Assembly: GCA_016184005.1 (NCBI GenBank)
Contig: JACPDL010000003.1
Location: forward strand, 297,632 to 361,631
Direction of reading: 5' to 3'
Source of the DNA: Candidatus Aenigmatarchaeota archaeon
GTDB lineage: Archaea > Aenigmatarchaeota > Aenigmatarchaeia > GW2011-AR5
DNA length: 64,000 nucleotides
The position numbers and the translations under genes were made by a program. The notes under the pieces were generated by a model. That model saw nothing but the letters and a program-made list of their open reading frames with translations. It had not been told where the DNA came from and did not search any database. Below, one piece after another: positions 16,137-22,607 of this stretch (within the stretch, counting starts at the first letter, position 1; every line of letters begins with the position of its first letter).

Positions 16137-16304
16137 TTAGTTAAAGCTTCTCTGGTTTCGGAAACAGTCCCTGCAAAATACAGGTCTGCCTTCTTTCGGC
16201 TGGAACGGAACTTCGCACTCTTGCTTGCATGTAGAGCATGTAGCCTTATGCATTTCACGTGGAGCAAAGCTTCTGCCGCCTCCGCCGCCTCCTCTAAATA
16301 CCAT
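16137..16304 (-). CDS. small zinc-ribbon protein with Gly-rich N-terminus
   Basis: A 55-residue protein within a longer spurious ORF. The ATG at 16304 has GGGTGA upstream. It starts MVFRGGGGGGR, then CSTCKQECEVPF...PVFCRDCF, two CxxC pairs 19 residues apart that should bind one zinc. Proteins with this Gly-Arg lead and CxxC-x(n)-CxxC pattern recur in small-genome archaea; nucleic-acid binding is likely but not shown. Confidence 0.8.
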   Translation of the reverse strand: MVFRGGGGGGRSFAPREMHKATCSTCKQECEVPFQPKEGRPVFCRDCFRNQRSFN

Positions 16305-16413
16305 TTCTTTTTTCACCCTTTTTGTTTCTAATACCGGAAAGTAGCATGAAACTACTCTTGGTATCCGAAAATAGATGCAGAAAAGGTTAAAAGGACGAAA
16401 ATTAACAGCTAGC

Positions 16414-16863
16414 ATGCTGAAAACGCTTCTTCTGCTTCTGGCTGTAAGTTTCGCAGCTGGATGTGTTTCCAATAATAATACCATAATAACTGGCAACGGC
16501 GCTGCAGTTACTTTGAATAATAAGACGATTTTTGCGGAAATCGCGGATTCTCCAGATGAATGGCAGAAAGGCCTGATGTACAGGGAAAGCCTTGCAGAAA
16601 ACAGCGGGATGCTGTTTGTTTTTCCCGAAGAAGCAGAGCGCAGTTTCTGGATGAAAAACACCAAGATCCCTCTGGATGCCATCTTCGTCTCAGCAAACTT
16701 AACGGTTGTGAATGTCCGGACGATGGAGCCGTGTTATGAAGATCCTTGCAGAAATTATGAATCTGGCGGGCCTGCAAAATACGTTCTTGAAGTGAGCAAA
16801 GGCGTTGCAGAAAAGAACGGTATTGTAACAGGGAGCAAAATAACTGTAGGCTGGCCGCAATAG
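16414..16863 (+). CDS. DUF192-family lipoprotein
   Basis: A 149-residue exported protein. The start at 16414 gives a clean lipoprotein signal peptide (MLKTLLLLLAVSFAAGC, lipobox AAGC), and GTTAAAAG is centred about 26 nt upstream; the track start at 16375 adds 13 basic residues. DUF192 features are ADSPDEWQKGLMYRESL, GMLFVFPEEAERSFWMKNT and PLDAIFVSANLTVV, ending with the ALE-like VLEVSKG. The biochemical role of DUF192 is not established. Confidence 0.88.
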   Translation: MLKTLLLLLAVSFAAGCVSNNNTIITGNGAAVTLNNKTIFAEIADSPDEWQKGLMYRESLAENSGMLFVFPEEAERSFWMKNTKIPLDAIFVSANLTVVNVRTMEPCYEDPCRNYESGGPAKYVLEVSKGVAEKNGIVTGSKITVGWPQ

Positions 16864-16901
16864 GCTTAAAAGATTTCAGATCTTATTGTCAGGGGATTTA
16901 A

Positions 16902-17867
16902 TTGGATATTGAAGCCGCTACAAGAGAATTCTTAGCATCTCCTGAAAGTCGAAACCATATAATAGATACCCGTCAGTTCAAAGAAAGAAGACCGCTGGAA
17001 GAGGTTTTCAGGCTTGCTGATAAGATTGCTGGGGAGATAAAGGCAGGAAAAACTGGATATGCTAGGGTTCTAGATGGAAAATCTATGATAAGCTTGTTCT
17101 ATGAACCTTCAACGCGTACAAGACTTTCGTTTGAAATGGCTATGACAAAGCTTGGCGGAAGCGTAATAAGCACAGAAAACGCCGCAGAATTTTCTTCGGC
17201 TGTAAAGGGCGAGAGTTTAGAAGACACAATAAGAGTAATATGTGGCTATGAACCTGATGTTATCGTGATGCGTCACAGGGAAAATGGGGCTCCTTTGCGC
17301 GCTGCAACTGTTTCTACTGTACCTGTAATTAATGCTGGCGATGGCTCTAATCAGCATCCGACACAAGCATTGCTTGACATTTACACTGTACAGAAAGAAA
17401 TAGGAAGAATGGATTCTTTGAGAGTAGGTTTTGTTGGAGACCTGAAAAAGGGTAGAACGGTCCGGTCTCTGGCATATTTGCTTAGCCATCTCGAAGGAAA
17501 CAGGCTTTTTTTTGTGGCGCCTGAATCTATGAGATTGGAAGACGATATAAGAAGTTACATGAAAGAAAGAAGAGTTGAATTTGAGGAATCTGAAGATTTA
17601 GGAGAAGTTTTGCCTGAAGTGGATGTGCTATATGTTACACGTTTGCAAAAAGAAAGAGGTAGCACAGCACAAGATGGAAGCTACTATGTTTTAGACAGGA
17701 AAGGGATAGCAAGAATGAGGCCTGGTTCAATAATCATGCATCCGCTCCCGAGAAATGAAGAAATTCATCCGGAAGTCGACTCAGATCCAAAGGCGGCATA
17801 CTTCCGCCAGTCTGCGAATGGTCTGTATGTCAGAATGGCATTATTGCATGACATGGCTCGAGGATAA
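16902..17867 (+). CDS. pyrB: aspartate carbamoyltransferase, catalytic chain
   Basis: A 321-residue enzyme that joins carbamoyl phosphate and aspartate, the first committed step of pyrimidine synthesis. It has the carbamoyl-phosphate motif FYEPSTRTRLSFE (about 67-79), the conserved GDGSNQHPTQALLDIYT (about 147-163), and the aspartate-side MHPLPRNEEIHPEVD near the C-terminus. Length fits the catalytic chain. No pyrI regulatory-chain gene is adjacent. The start is a TTG with GGGGA upstream; no better ATG occurs in frame. Confidence 0.95.
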   Translation: MDIEAATREFLASPESRNHIIDTRQFKERRPLEEVFRLADKIAGEIKAGKTGYARVLDGKSMISLFYEPSTRTRLSFEMAMTKLGGSVISTENAAEFSSAVKGESLEDTIRVICGYEPDVIVMRHRENGAPLRAATVSTVPVINAGDGSNQHPTQALLDIYTVQKEIGRMDSLRVGFVGDLKKGRTVRSLAYLLSHLEGNRLFFVAPESMRLEDDIRSYMKERRVEFEESEDLGEVLPEVDVLYVTRLQKERGSTAQDGSYYVLDRKGIARMRPGSIIMHPLPRNEEIHPEVDSDPKAAYFRQSANGLYVRMALLHDMARG

Positions 17868-17884
17868 ATCACTTCTTCAGAACT

Positions 17885-18073
17885 GATTTTATCCTCAGAG
17901 ACATTGAAATCTGCTGTCTTTTCTGCAAAGGATTTCTTCAAAATCCTTTGAGAAATCCAAATCAAGCTTTGCTTGATTTAGGATTAGACAGCAGATGAAA
18001 CACAATGTCTCTGGGATCACATCTTCTCACAAACCACCGACTTTAGTCGGTGGTATATTAAGAAGATATGATT
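17885..18073 (-). repeat. compound double-hairpin element, copy C (with nested palindromes)
   Basis: Same plan as copies A and B with compensating changes: P1 CAGAGACATTG/CAATGTCTCTG, P2 CTGCTGTCT/AGACAGCAG, P3 ATCTTCT/AGAAGAT, P4 CCACCGACT/AGTCGGTGG. Two extra hairpins (AAAGGATTT/AAATCCTTT-like and AAATCAAGC/GCTTGATTT) are nested in P2. The minus-strand SelW-like gene stops inside P3. Confidence 0.85.
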
Positions 18074-18267
18074 TCATCCCATTCGGGGAATCTGCCTTCT
18101 TTGTGCTTGGAGAAAACAAGCTTTCCGTCAACAGTAACATCAAAGATGCCGCGGTCGCCATCTGCTAGATTTACTGTAGCTTTCAGCTCTTTTTCCATTT
18201 TTTGTTTCAGCTCTTTTGCCCTTGGCAAGTATCCGCACGGCACGCAGTATTTGATAGTAACTTTCAT
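18058..18267 (-). CDS. SelW/Rdx-family thioredoxin-like protein
   Basis: A 69-residue protein of the Rdx (selenoprotein W-like) family: MKVTIKYCVPCGYLPRAKELK has the redox CxxC after the first strand, then KATVNLADGDRGIFDVTVDGKLVFSKHKEGRFP matches the rest of the fold. It is probably a small thiol redox protein. Start at 18267 is chosen over 18279 because CTTAAG lies about 27 nt upstream. Its last codons (IISS) and stop are encoded by one arm of hairpin element C. Confidence 0.85.
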   Translation of the reverse strand: MKVTIKYCVPCGYLPRAKELKQKMEKELKATVNLADGDRGIFDVTVDGKLVFSKHKEGRFPEWDEIISS

Positions 18268-18312
18268 ACAGAACACCAAGCTCTTCTTTTCCTTAAGTTT
18301 TCTTTGGGAAAT

Positions 18313-18349
18313 ACAAAGACCTTTCTTTTTTGAAAAGAAAGGTCTTTGT
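18313..18349. repeat. palindrome abutting a stop codon (AAAGACCTTTC family)
   Basis: CAAAGACCTTTCTTTT and its inverse complement pair around a short loop and end exactly at the stop codon of the zinc-ribbon gene at 18349-18462. A flanking TTTGGGAAATA matches the palindrome near 40.98-41.03 kb, so these are copies of one element. Confidence 0.75.
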
Positions 18350-18462
18350 TACCACTTGAGCCTGTTCATGTTATACTCTTTTCCGCAGAAACCGCAGAAA
18401 ATAACAGGACCATGCCTCACAAGTCTGCCGTCCCTGCAGTTGTTACAGTGCTTGATCCTCAT
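18349..18462 (-). CDS. 37-residue zinc-ribbon protein
   Basis: Too short for the ORF track. The frame reads MRIKHCNNCRDGRLVRHGPV then IFCGFCGKEYNMNRLKW and stops. Two CxxC knuckles (CNNC, CGFC) should bind zinc. GGGGTG lies five bases before the ATG, and a TATAAT-like stretch is about 22 nt upstream. Function unknown; the fold suggests RNA, DNA or protein binding. Confidence 0.7.
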   Translation of the reverse strand: MRIKHCNNCRDGRLVRHGPVIFCGFCGKEYNMNRLKW

Positions 18463-18491
18463 TTCCACACCCCGCTTGGCATTATAGCCAT

Positions 18492-18574
18492 GCAAAGAAA
18501 GAATCGACATATACTTTCTTTGCTGACTATATGTGAAGCAAATAAATTATATCCTGTTTATTTATTTGCTTCAC
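18492..18574. repeat. two tandem hairpins in a 414-nt gene-free stretch
   Basis: GCAAAGAAAG/CTTTCTTTGC (18492-18523) is followed by a perfect 15-bp stem GTGAAGCAAATAAAT/ATTTATTTGCTTCAC (18533-18574). They lie between the zinc-ribbon start and hairpin element D. No ORF with support occurs between 18463 and 18876 on either strand. Confidence 0.75.
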
Positions 18575-18575
18575 T

Positions 18576-18757
18576 ATCACATCTTCCTGAATATACCACC
18601 GACTTCAGTCGGTGGTTTGTGGGAAGATGGGATCTGGATGAACATTGTATTCCATCTGCTGTCTCATCGGAGACCTTCGATCTCCGTGAGATTCAGGAAA
18701 GTTCTGCTTTCCACGAATCTAAGGACAGCAGTTTTCAATGTTCATCCCAGATAAACA
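18576..18757 (+). repeat. compound double-hairpin element, copy D
   Basis: Plus-strand copy: P3 ATCTTCC/GGAAGAT around P4 CCACCGACTTCAGTCGGTGG, then P1 GGATGAACATTG/CAATGTTCATCC around P2 CTGCTGTC/GACAGCAG. P2 is enlarged by nested hairpins (CGGAGA/TCTCCG and AGATTC..GGAAAG/CTTTCC..GAATCT). P1 and P3 differ from copies A-C by paired substitutions. No plus-strand gene precedes it closely. Confidence 0.85.
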
Positions 18758-18876
18758 ACAGATATTGTTTGTCAAAGGCATCTAATAAACTTTGGGGGAT
18801 ATTTCGCGTGGAAAACAATCTTTAAATAATTATTGTGGGTGTAACTAACTAAATTCAATCTTCAAGAGGTGAACTA

Positions 18877-18963
18877 ATGAAAAAGTTTGATGACGACGAC
18901 TTCGACGACGAGGATGATGCTGACGAAGACGGAGACGGGGACGACTTGGAAGAAGAAATGTAA
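18877..18963 (+). CDS. 28-residue extremely acidic peptide
   Basis: Too short for the track. The frame is MKKFDDDDFDDEDDADEDG then DGDDLEEEM and stop, about two thirds Asp/Glu. AGAGGTGA lies 5 nt before the ATG, and a TTTAAATAAT box is about 55 nt upstream, so it has real expression signals. A partner-binding, DNA-mimic or cation-buffering role is conceivable, but none is shown. Confidence 0.6.
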   Translation: MKKFDDDDFDDEDDADEDGDGDDLEEEM

Positions 18964-19017
18964 ATAATTTTTTATTTTATTTATTCCAAAATGAAAATGC
19001 AGCGGATTTCTGTTTTG

Positions 19018-19833
19018 CTATTTCCCTTTGACAATTTCTACATGCGGGTAAGGCATCTTTATGCCAGCCTTGTCAAGCGCCGCTTTCAGCTTCTGGGCTG
19101 CATCTCCCTTAGCGTTAATGAAGCTTGATTTCACTATATCTATCCAGAATGCGGCATCAAAATCAATTGAAGATGAACCAAAACTCCTGAATATAAGCTC
19201 CGGAGAGGGTGTTTCAAGCGCATAGTCCAGCTTGCTCAGCGTATTGACGACGACTTTATTCAGTTTCGTGATGTCCGTTTTATAATCAACGCTTATAGGG
19301 ACTCTTATGCGGTATTTTGCGTCAGGCGCCGAACGGTTCTTGATGACTGAGACCATTATGTTTGCATTCGGTATGGTTACATATTCGCCGTCAGCTGTCA
19401 TTAGAACTGTTGTGCGTACAGAGATGTCAGAAACTTTTCCTACTAAATTATCTATTTCTATGACATCCCCGATCTTGAACGGCCTGTCCATAAGCAGGAT
19501 TATGCCGCCTATGAAGTTCGCAATCACGTCTTTGGCTGCGAAACCCACGACTATGCCGGCGAAGCCTGCTCCAGAGAGCAGAGCTAATAGCGGCGCTTGC
19601 AGCTGGAAGATGCTTAGGATATAAACGAATGCAGCAAGATAGATTATCACCGCAAAAATCTTCTTCAATGAAGCCAAGTCATGTTCCGTGAGCTTGACGC
19701 TTCGCGCAAAATTATTGACTATGGTGTCAGTCAGCAGCTTTTTTATCGAGTAAGCTATAATGACGACTACTATAACTCTGATTATGCTGGAAGAAATTGC
19801 AAGTGTTGACTCTGAAACCATTTTCAATCGCAT
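19018..19833 (-). CDS. mscS: MscS-family mechanosensitive channel
   Basis: A 271-residue small-conductance mechanosensitive channel. Helices include SIIRVIVVVIIAYSIK and IFAVIIYLAAFVYILSIF; the pore-lining TM3 is ALLSGAGFAGIVVGFAAKDVIANFIGG with its Gly/Ala packing pattern. The MscS beta domain follows (PFKIGDVIEIDNLVGKVSDISVRTT...TIPNANIM). The start at 19833 is chosen because TATAAAA lies about 24 nt upstream; the track start at 19872 would precede that box. It should protect the cell from hypo-osmotic shock. Confidence 0.93.
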   Translation of the reverse strand: MRLKMVSESTLAISSSIIRVIVVVIIAYSIKKLLTDTIVNNFARSVKLTEHDLASLKKIFAVIIYLAAFVYILSIFQLQAPLLALLSGAGFAGIVVGFAAKDVIANFIGGIILLMDRPFKIGDVIEIDNLVGKVSDISVRTTVLMTADGEYVTIPNANIMVSVIKNRSAPDAKYRIRVPISVDYKTDITKLNKVVVNTLSKLDYALETPSPELIFRSFGSSSIDFDAAFWIDIVKSSFINAKGDAAQKLKAALDKAGIKMPYPHVEIVKGK

Positions 19834-19884
19834 AATGTCTTGGCAGGCAAGGGTTTTATAGTTTTCTGGCATCGTCGCGGCTGG

Positions 19885-20008
19885 TGCGCGTTTCCCACTC
19901 CGTGAAACGAAAGGGATAAATATCTTCGGGCTAAAGCCCGAAGTATTTTCGCATGAATTTAGAAGTAATATAAACTACCTGAAGGTCGTAATTAAACTAA
20001 ATTCATAG
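19885..20008. repeat. three consecutive hairpins upstream of mscS
   Basis: CGTTTC/GAAACG (19889-19909), CTTCGGGCT/AGCCCGAAG (19924-19943) and ATGAATTTAG/CTAAATTCAT (19953-20006). The first two, with an intervening GGGAT, resemble a degenerate copy of the compound element (compare copies E and F). Confidence 0.6.
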
Positions 20009-20040
20009 CGATAAATACAGCACAATCAGATGTAAAAGCT

Positions 20041-20145
20041 ATGCTCAAGGTACGCTGCCAGAAATGCGGGAATACAAAAGAAGGCAGCCGCGCTCCAGTA
20101 AAATGCGGCATATGCGGCGCATGGCAGTATCTGCTTCCATTTTAA
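20041..20145 (+). CDS. 34-residue zinc-ribbon protein
   Basis: Below the track's length limit. The frame reads MLKVRCQKCGNTKEGSRAPV then KCGICGAWQYLLPF. CQKC and CGIC knuckles 16 residues apart form a typical rubredoxin-like zinc ribbon. It is followed after 24 nt by the thioredoxin-fold gene on the same strand, suggesting an operon. Function unknown. Confidence 0.7.
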   Translation: MLKVRCQKCGNTKEGSRAPVKCGICGAWQYLLPF

Positions 20146-20169
20146 AAGCTTTTCCGTCTTCTTCTAAAC

Positions 20170-20439
20170 ATGAAGAAACTTGTTATTGAAATATTTGAAA
20201 TAAAGGGCGGCAGCGAAATATCGACTGAGCTGGACGTGCTTGTTCTTGACCTCCACAAAAGATACAACGGCAATATATTGCTGAAGAAGATAGACGTCTT
20301 CAACAAGGAGCAGATAAAGCCGCACAAGGATATTATCGAAATAATTAAGAAAGACGGGATTGACGTGCTCCCGCTTATTAAAGCGGACGGGAAGGTTGTT
20401 TCTGAAGGAAAGCTCCGGGATATTCTGAAGAAGTATTAA
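20170..20439 (+). CDS. thioredoxin-fold protein, ArsD-like
   Basis: An 89-residue protein with a thioredoxin-type order of strands: KLVIEIFEIKGG, NILLKKIDVFNKEQ, then GIDVLPLIKADGKVVSEGKL, which keeps the cis-Pro loop (LPLI) seen in thioredoxin/glutaredoxin and ArsD-like proteins. It has no cysteines, so it cannot be a dithiol redox enzyme. A binding or regulatory role is more likely. It lies just upstream of hairpin element E. Confidence 0.65.
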   Translation: MKKLVIEIFEIKGGSEISTELDVLVLDLHKRYNGNILLKKIDVFNKEQIKPHKDIIEIIKKDGIDVLPLIKADGKVVSEGKLRDILKKY

Positions 20440-20449
20440 AAGAAGTGAA

Positions 20450-20620
20450 TCTCAGTGCCCAAGGCGCATGACGCCAAAGGCGTCGGTCTGTCCGGTGCTG
20501 CATCCCTTTCGTTTCGCATGCCATTCATCTGCCACATCCTCAAAGAACGAAGTTCTTTGGGATCTCAGAGAACAAAGTTCTCTGAAGATGAATGTGGCAG
20601 CGTTGCGAGACGAAAGTAAC
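20450..20620 (+). repeat. compound double-hairpin element, copy E
   Basis: A first hairpin (GACGCCAAAGGCGTC) is followed by CTTTCGTTTCGCA pairing with TGCGAGACGAAAG, enclosing CTGCCACAT/ATGTGGCAG with two further hairpins (CAAAGAAC/GTTCTTTG, CAGAGAAC/GTTCTCTG). It matches copy F in plan and outer stem. It starts about 10 nt after the stop of the upstream gene. Confidence 0.8.
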
Positions 20621-20651
20621 CTTTATATACTACTATAGAGTAACAATATTT

Positions 20652-21215
20652 ATGACAATCTGGACAAAAGCGTATGCGGATACGCCAATAAAGGACAGGG
20701 CAGGCATTAATTTTCCTGGAACGCTGAGTCATTTATTGCAGCAAGGTTACCGTGATTACCGGGCATCTGGCATGCGGGGCGCATTTTCGCCCGTTCAAAC
20801 GTCTGTCCGGTTTACTGTTTCGGAAACAGCGGTAGTGATGAAAGGGGGAGAACGCATAACCGTCATGGCTGACCCCCCCGTTACAGTCGCCAGGTTTCGC
20901 GAGGCCGGATACGAGAAGTCGTTGCCGACAATAGAGCTTGCCACTGAGAGAAGGCCAAGGCTTTATGTCGCAGAGATTGTCTGGCCCATGGACTCGCCTG
21001 AAAGGGAAAAGATGCTTGGATCGCCCTTGATTAACAGAATAGTCAGGAGGAGTCAAGTAAGAGACATGTCGCATTCAAGCGACAAAGAAAAGTCATGGGA
21101 ATTACAGCTGCCTCTCATGCTCGGCGACAGGGCAGCAACAGACGACATCTTCAATTCTTTGGGTGTCTACTTTGACCTTGACTTCTCAAAACCATGGAGC
21201 ATCGCAGCTTACTGA
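20652..21215 (+). CDS. hypothetical protein, 187 aa
   Basis: No family recognised. The ATG at 20652 is chosen because TTTATATA is centred about 26 nt upstream (leaderless); the track start at 20592 lies inside hairpin element E. The product is soluble, with a TSVRFTVSETAVVMKGGERI beta region and a C-terminal LDFSKPWSIAAY. It precedes the OB-fold/PCNA genes, but the next gene has its own TATA box. Confidence 0.6.
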   Translation: MTIWTKAYADTPIKDRAGINFPGTLSHLLQQGYRDYRASGMRGAFSPVQTSVRFTVSETAVVMKGGERITVMADPPVTVARFREAGYEKSLPTIELATERRPRLYVAEIVWPMDSPEREKMLGSPLINRIVRRSQVRDMSHSSDKEKSWELQLPLMLGDRAATDDIFNSLGVYFDLDFSKPWSIAAY

Positions 21216-21250
21216 TTTTTCTTTAAATAATTTCATCGCGTATTCTATGC

Positions 21251-21568
21251 ATGCCTGAGCGGACAGAGCAAAAACTTTACAAACGCGCAAGCGCTACGCC
21301 GAGGAAAATATCAGAAATCAGCCCCGAGAAAGACATCCGTGTCATGCTCCTGGGAAAGGTCGTTGACAAGGCAGATGGCACGTTGATTCTTGACGACGGT
21401 TCAGCTACAGCAGAAATAGTAGCAGACCAGCAAAATGCAAACGTCGGCGGCATTGTGAGGGTTTTCTGCCGCGTACTACCGCTGGAAGACAATTATGAAC
21501 TGAGGGCAGAAATCATTCAGGATATGAACGCTCTTGACATGGACATGTACAGGAAAGTTTTCGGGTGA
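21251..21568 (+). CDS. OB-fold protein, possible RPA-like ssDNA-binding factor
   Basis: A 105-residue protein. After a basic N-terminal tail (QKLYKRASATPRKI), residues 30-90 look like an OB fold: VMLLGKVVDKADGTLILDDGSATAEIVADQ...GGIVRVFCRVLPLEDNYELRAEIIQDM. The 'GxVxx...LDDGS' pattern is typical of RPA/OB-fold nucleic-acid-binding proteins. It lies two genes upstream of PCNA, so a replication or repair role is plausible. TTTAAATAA centred 26 nt upstream indicates a leaderless start. Confidence 0.75.
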   Translation: MPERTEQKLYKRASATPRKISEISPEKDIRVMLLGKVVDKADGTLILDDGSATAEIVADQQNANVGGIVRVFCRVLPLEDNYELRAEIIQDMNALDMDMYRKVFG

Positions 21569-21572
21569 AAAA

Positions 21573-21815
21573 ATGCCAGTAGCTGAACATGTACCGGTAG
21601 ACCGCATTGAAGATGCACCTCAAAGATTCCATGCTCCTTTTGAGAGATTTATGAGAGACCATCCGTGTGTAAACCCCCGCGGTATAAGTTATTCAGACCA
21701 TGGTCCATGGGGTATTTTGTTTGTTGCAACGCGAGAAGACGGATTAGATGTTAAATATGCTGAACTGGTCTTTGGAGACGGCAGGGAGTATGCCGATCTC
21801 TCGAGCCGTTTATGA
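21573..21815 (+). CDS. hypothetical protein, 80 aa
   Basis: A small protein between the OB-fold gene and PCNA, starting five bases after the upstream stop (GTGAAAAAATG). The track start at 21534 overlaps the OB-fold gene and is not preferred. Two His residues, a Cys and a beta-rich C-terminal half (WGILFVATREDGLDVKYAELVFGDG) are visible; no family is recognised. Its position suggests co-expression with PCNA. Confidence 0.6.
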   Translation: MPVAEHVPVDRIEDAPQRFHAPFERFMRDHPCVNPRGISYSDHGPWGILFVATREDGLDVKYAELVFGDGREYADLSSRL

Positions 21816-21826
21816 GTTGATAAAAT

Positions 21827-22582
21827 ATGCCAGAAACATTCTCTGCAGTTCTTGAAGATGTCGGGTTGCTGCGCGACAGCCTTGCAACAATATCCGAACT
21901 GCTTGATGAGACAGAACTGCACATAAAGGAAAAGGGCATCGAAATGATATCAGCAGACCGCGCCGTGGTTGTTGTCGTTGATTTCGTGCTTTCACGCAAT
22001 GCGTTCAAGGAATACAATCATCAAAGCGATATGAAAATAGGGGTAAATTTAATAAGCCTGCTTTCTGTGTTGCGCCGGGCGAGGCCGCAGGACAAGCTAA
22101 GAATAAAGGTGGAAGACAACAAGCTTTTCCTGACGCTGGAAAGTGACTCGACCCGGAGTTTTGTGCTGCCGCTGATAGGCGTCTCTCGTGAGGAAAGCCC
22201 GCCTGTAGACAAGCTTGATTTTTCAGCCAGTATCAGGATAAATTCAGACGTGCTTGGAAGCGGCATAGAGGACGCAGAACTAATAGCCGATTCCGTTGTT
22301 TTCACAGTAAGGAAGGATGCATTCGTAATGAAAAGCGAGAGCGACTCGTCTTCAACCCAGCTTATGCTTCCAACAGGGACAGAAGGTCTCAACATAATTA
22401 ATGTCAACGAGCCTGTAAGGGCAAGATATTCCATAGACTACCTGAAAAAAATAATCAAGGCAAAGAAGGTCGCAGAAATGGCTTCTGTGAATATGTCGAC
22501 TGATTACCCGATGAGAATAAGCTTTGATGTTCCCGGCAAGATAACTCTCGGATTCATTCTCGCCCCCAGGATCGAGGAATAA
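21827..22582 (+). CDS. pcn: PCNA sliding clamp
   Basis: A 251-residue DNA polymerase sliding clamp that forms a ring around DNA and recruits polymerases, FEN1 and ligase. The two clamp domains are visible: LLRDSLATISELLDETELHI...IEMISADRAVVVVVDF in the first and SIDYLKKIIKAKKVAEMASVNM...YPMRISFDVPGKITLGFILAPRIEE in the second. The C-terminal PxRIEE-type tail follows the family pattern. Length and layout are normal. It is 12 nt downstream of the small hypothetical gene. Confidence 0.95.
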   Translation: MPETFSAVLEDVGLLRDSLATISELLDETELHIKEKGIEMISADRAVVVVVDFVLSRNAFKEYNHQSDMKIGVNLISLLSVLRRARPQDKLRIKVEDNKLFLTLESDSTRSFVLPLIGVSREESPPVDKLDFSASIRINSDVLGSGIEDAELIADSVVFTVRKDAFVMKSESDSSSTQLMLPTGTEGLNIINVNEPVRARYSIDYLKKIIKAKKVAEMASVNMSTDYPMRISFDVPGKITLGFILAPRIEE

Positions 22583-22607
22583 ATACTTTTTTCTTTAAAA
22601 AGGTAAA

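Noticed and set aside
16305-16682. N-terminal part of the 181-aa minus-strand ORF
   Set aside because: It is antisense to the DUF192 gene; the real gene is the last 55 codons with its own ribosome site.
18533-18825. Plus-strand ORFs over hairpin element D (73 and 159 aa)
   Set aside because: They are formed by the hairpin arms read through, have no ribosome site or TATA box and no protein-like composition.
20170-20439. Glutaredoxin/thioredoxin enzyme
   Set aside because: The fold fits, but there is no cysteine at all, so a redox-enzyme call would be wrong.
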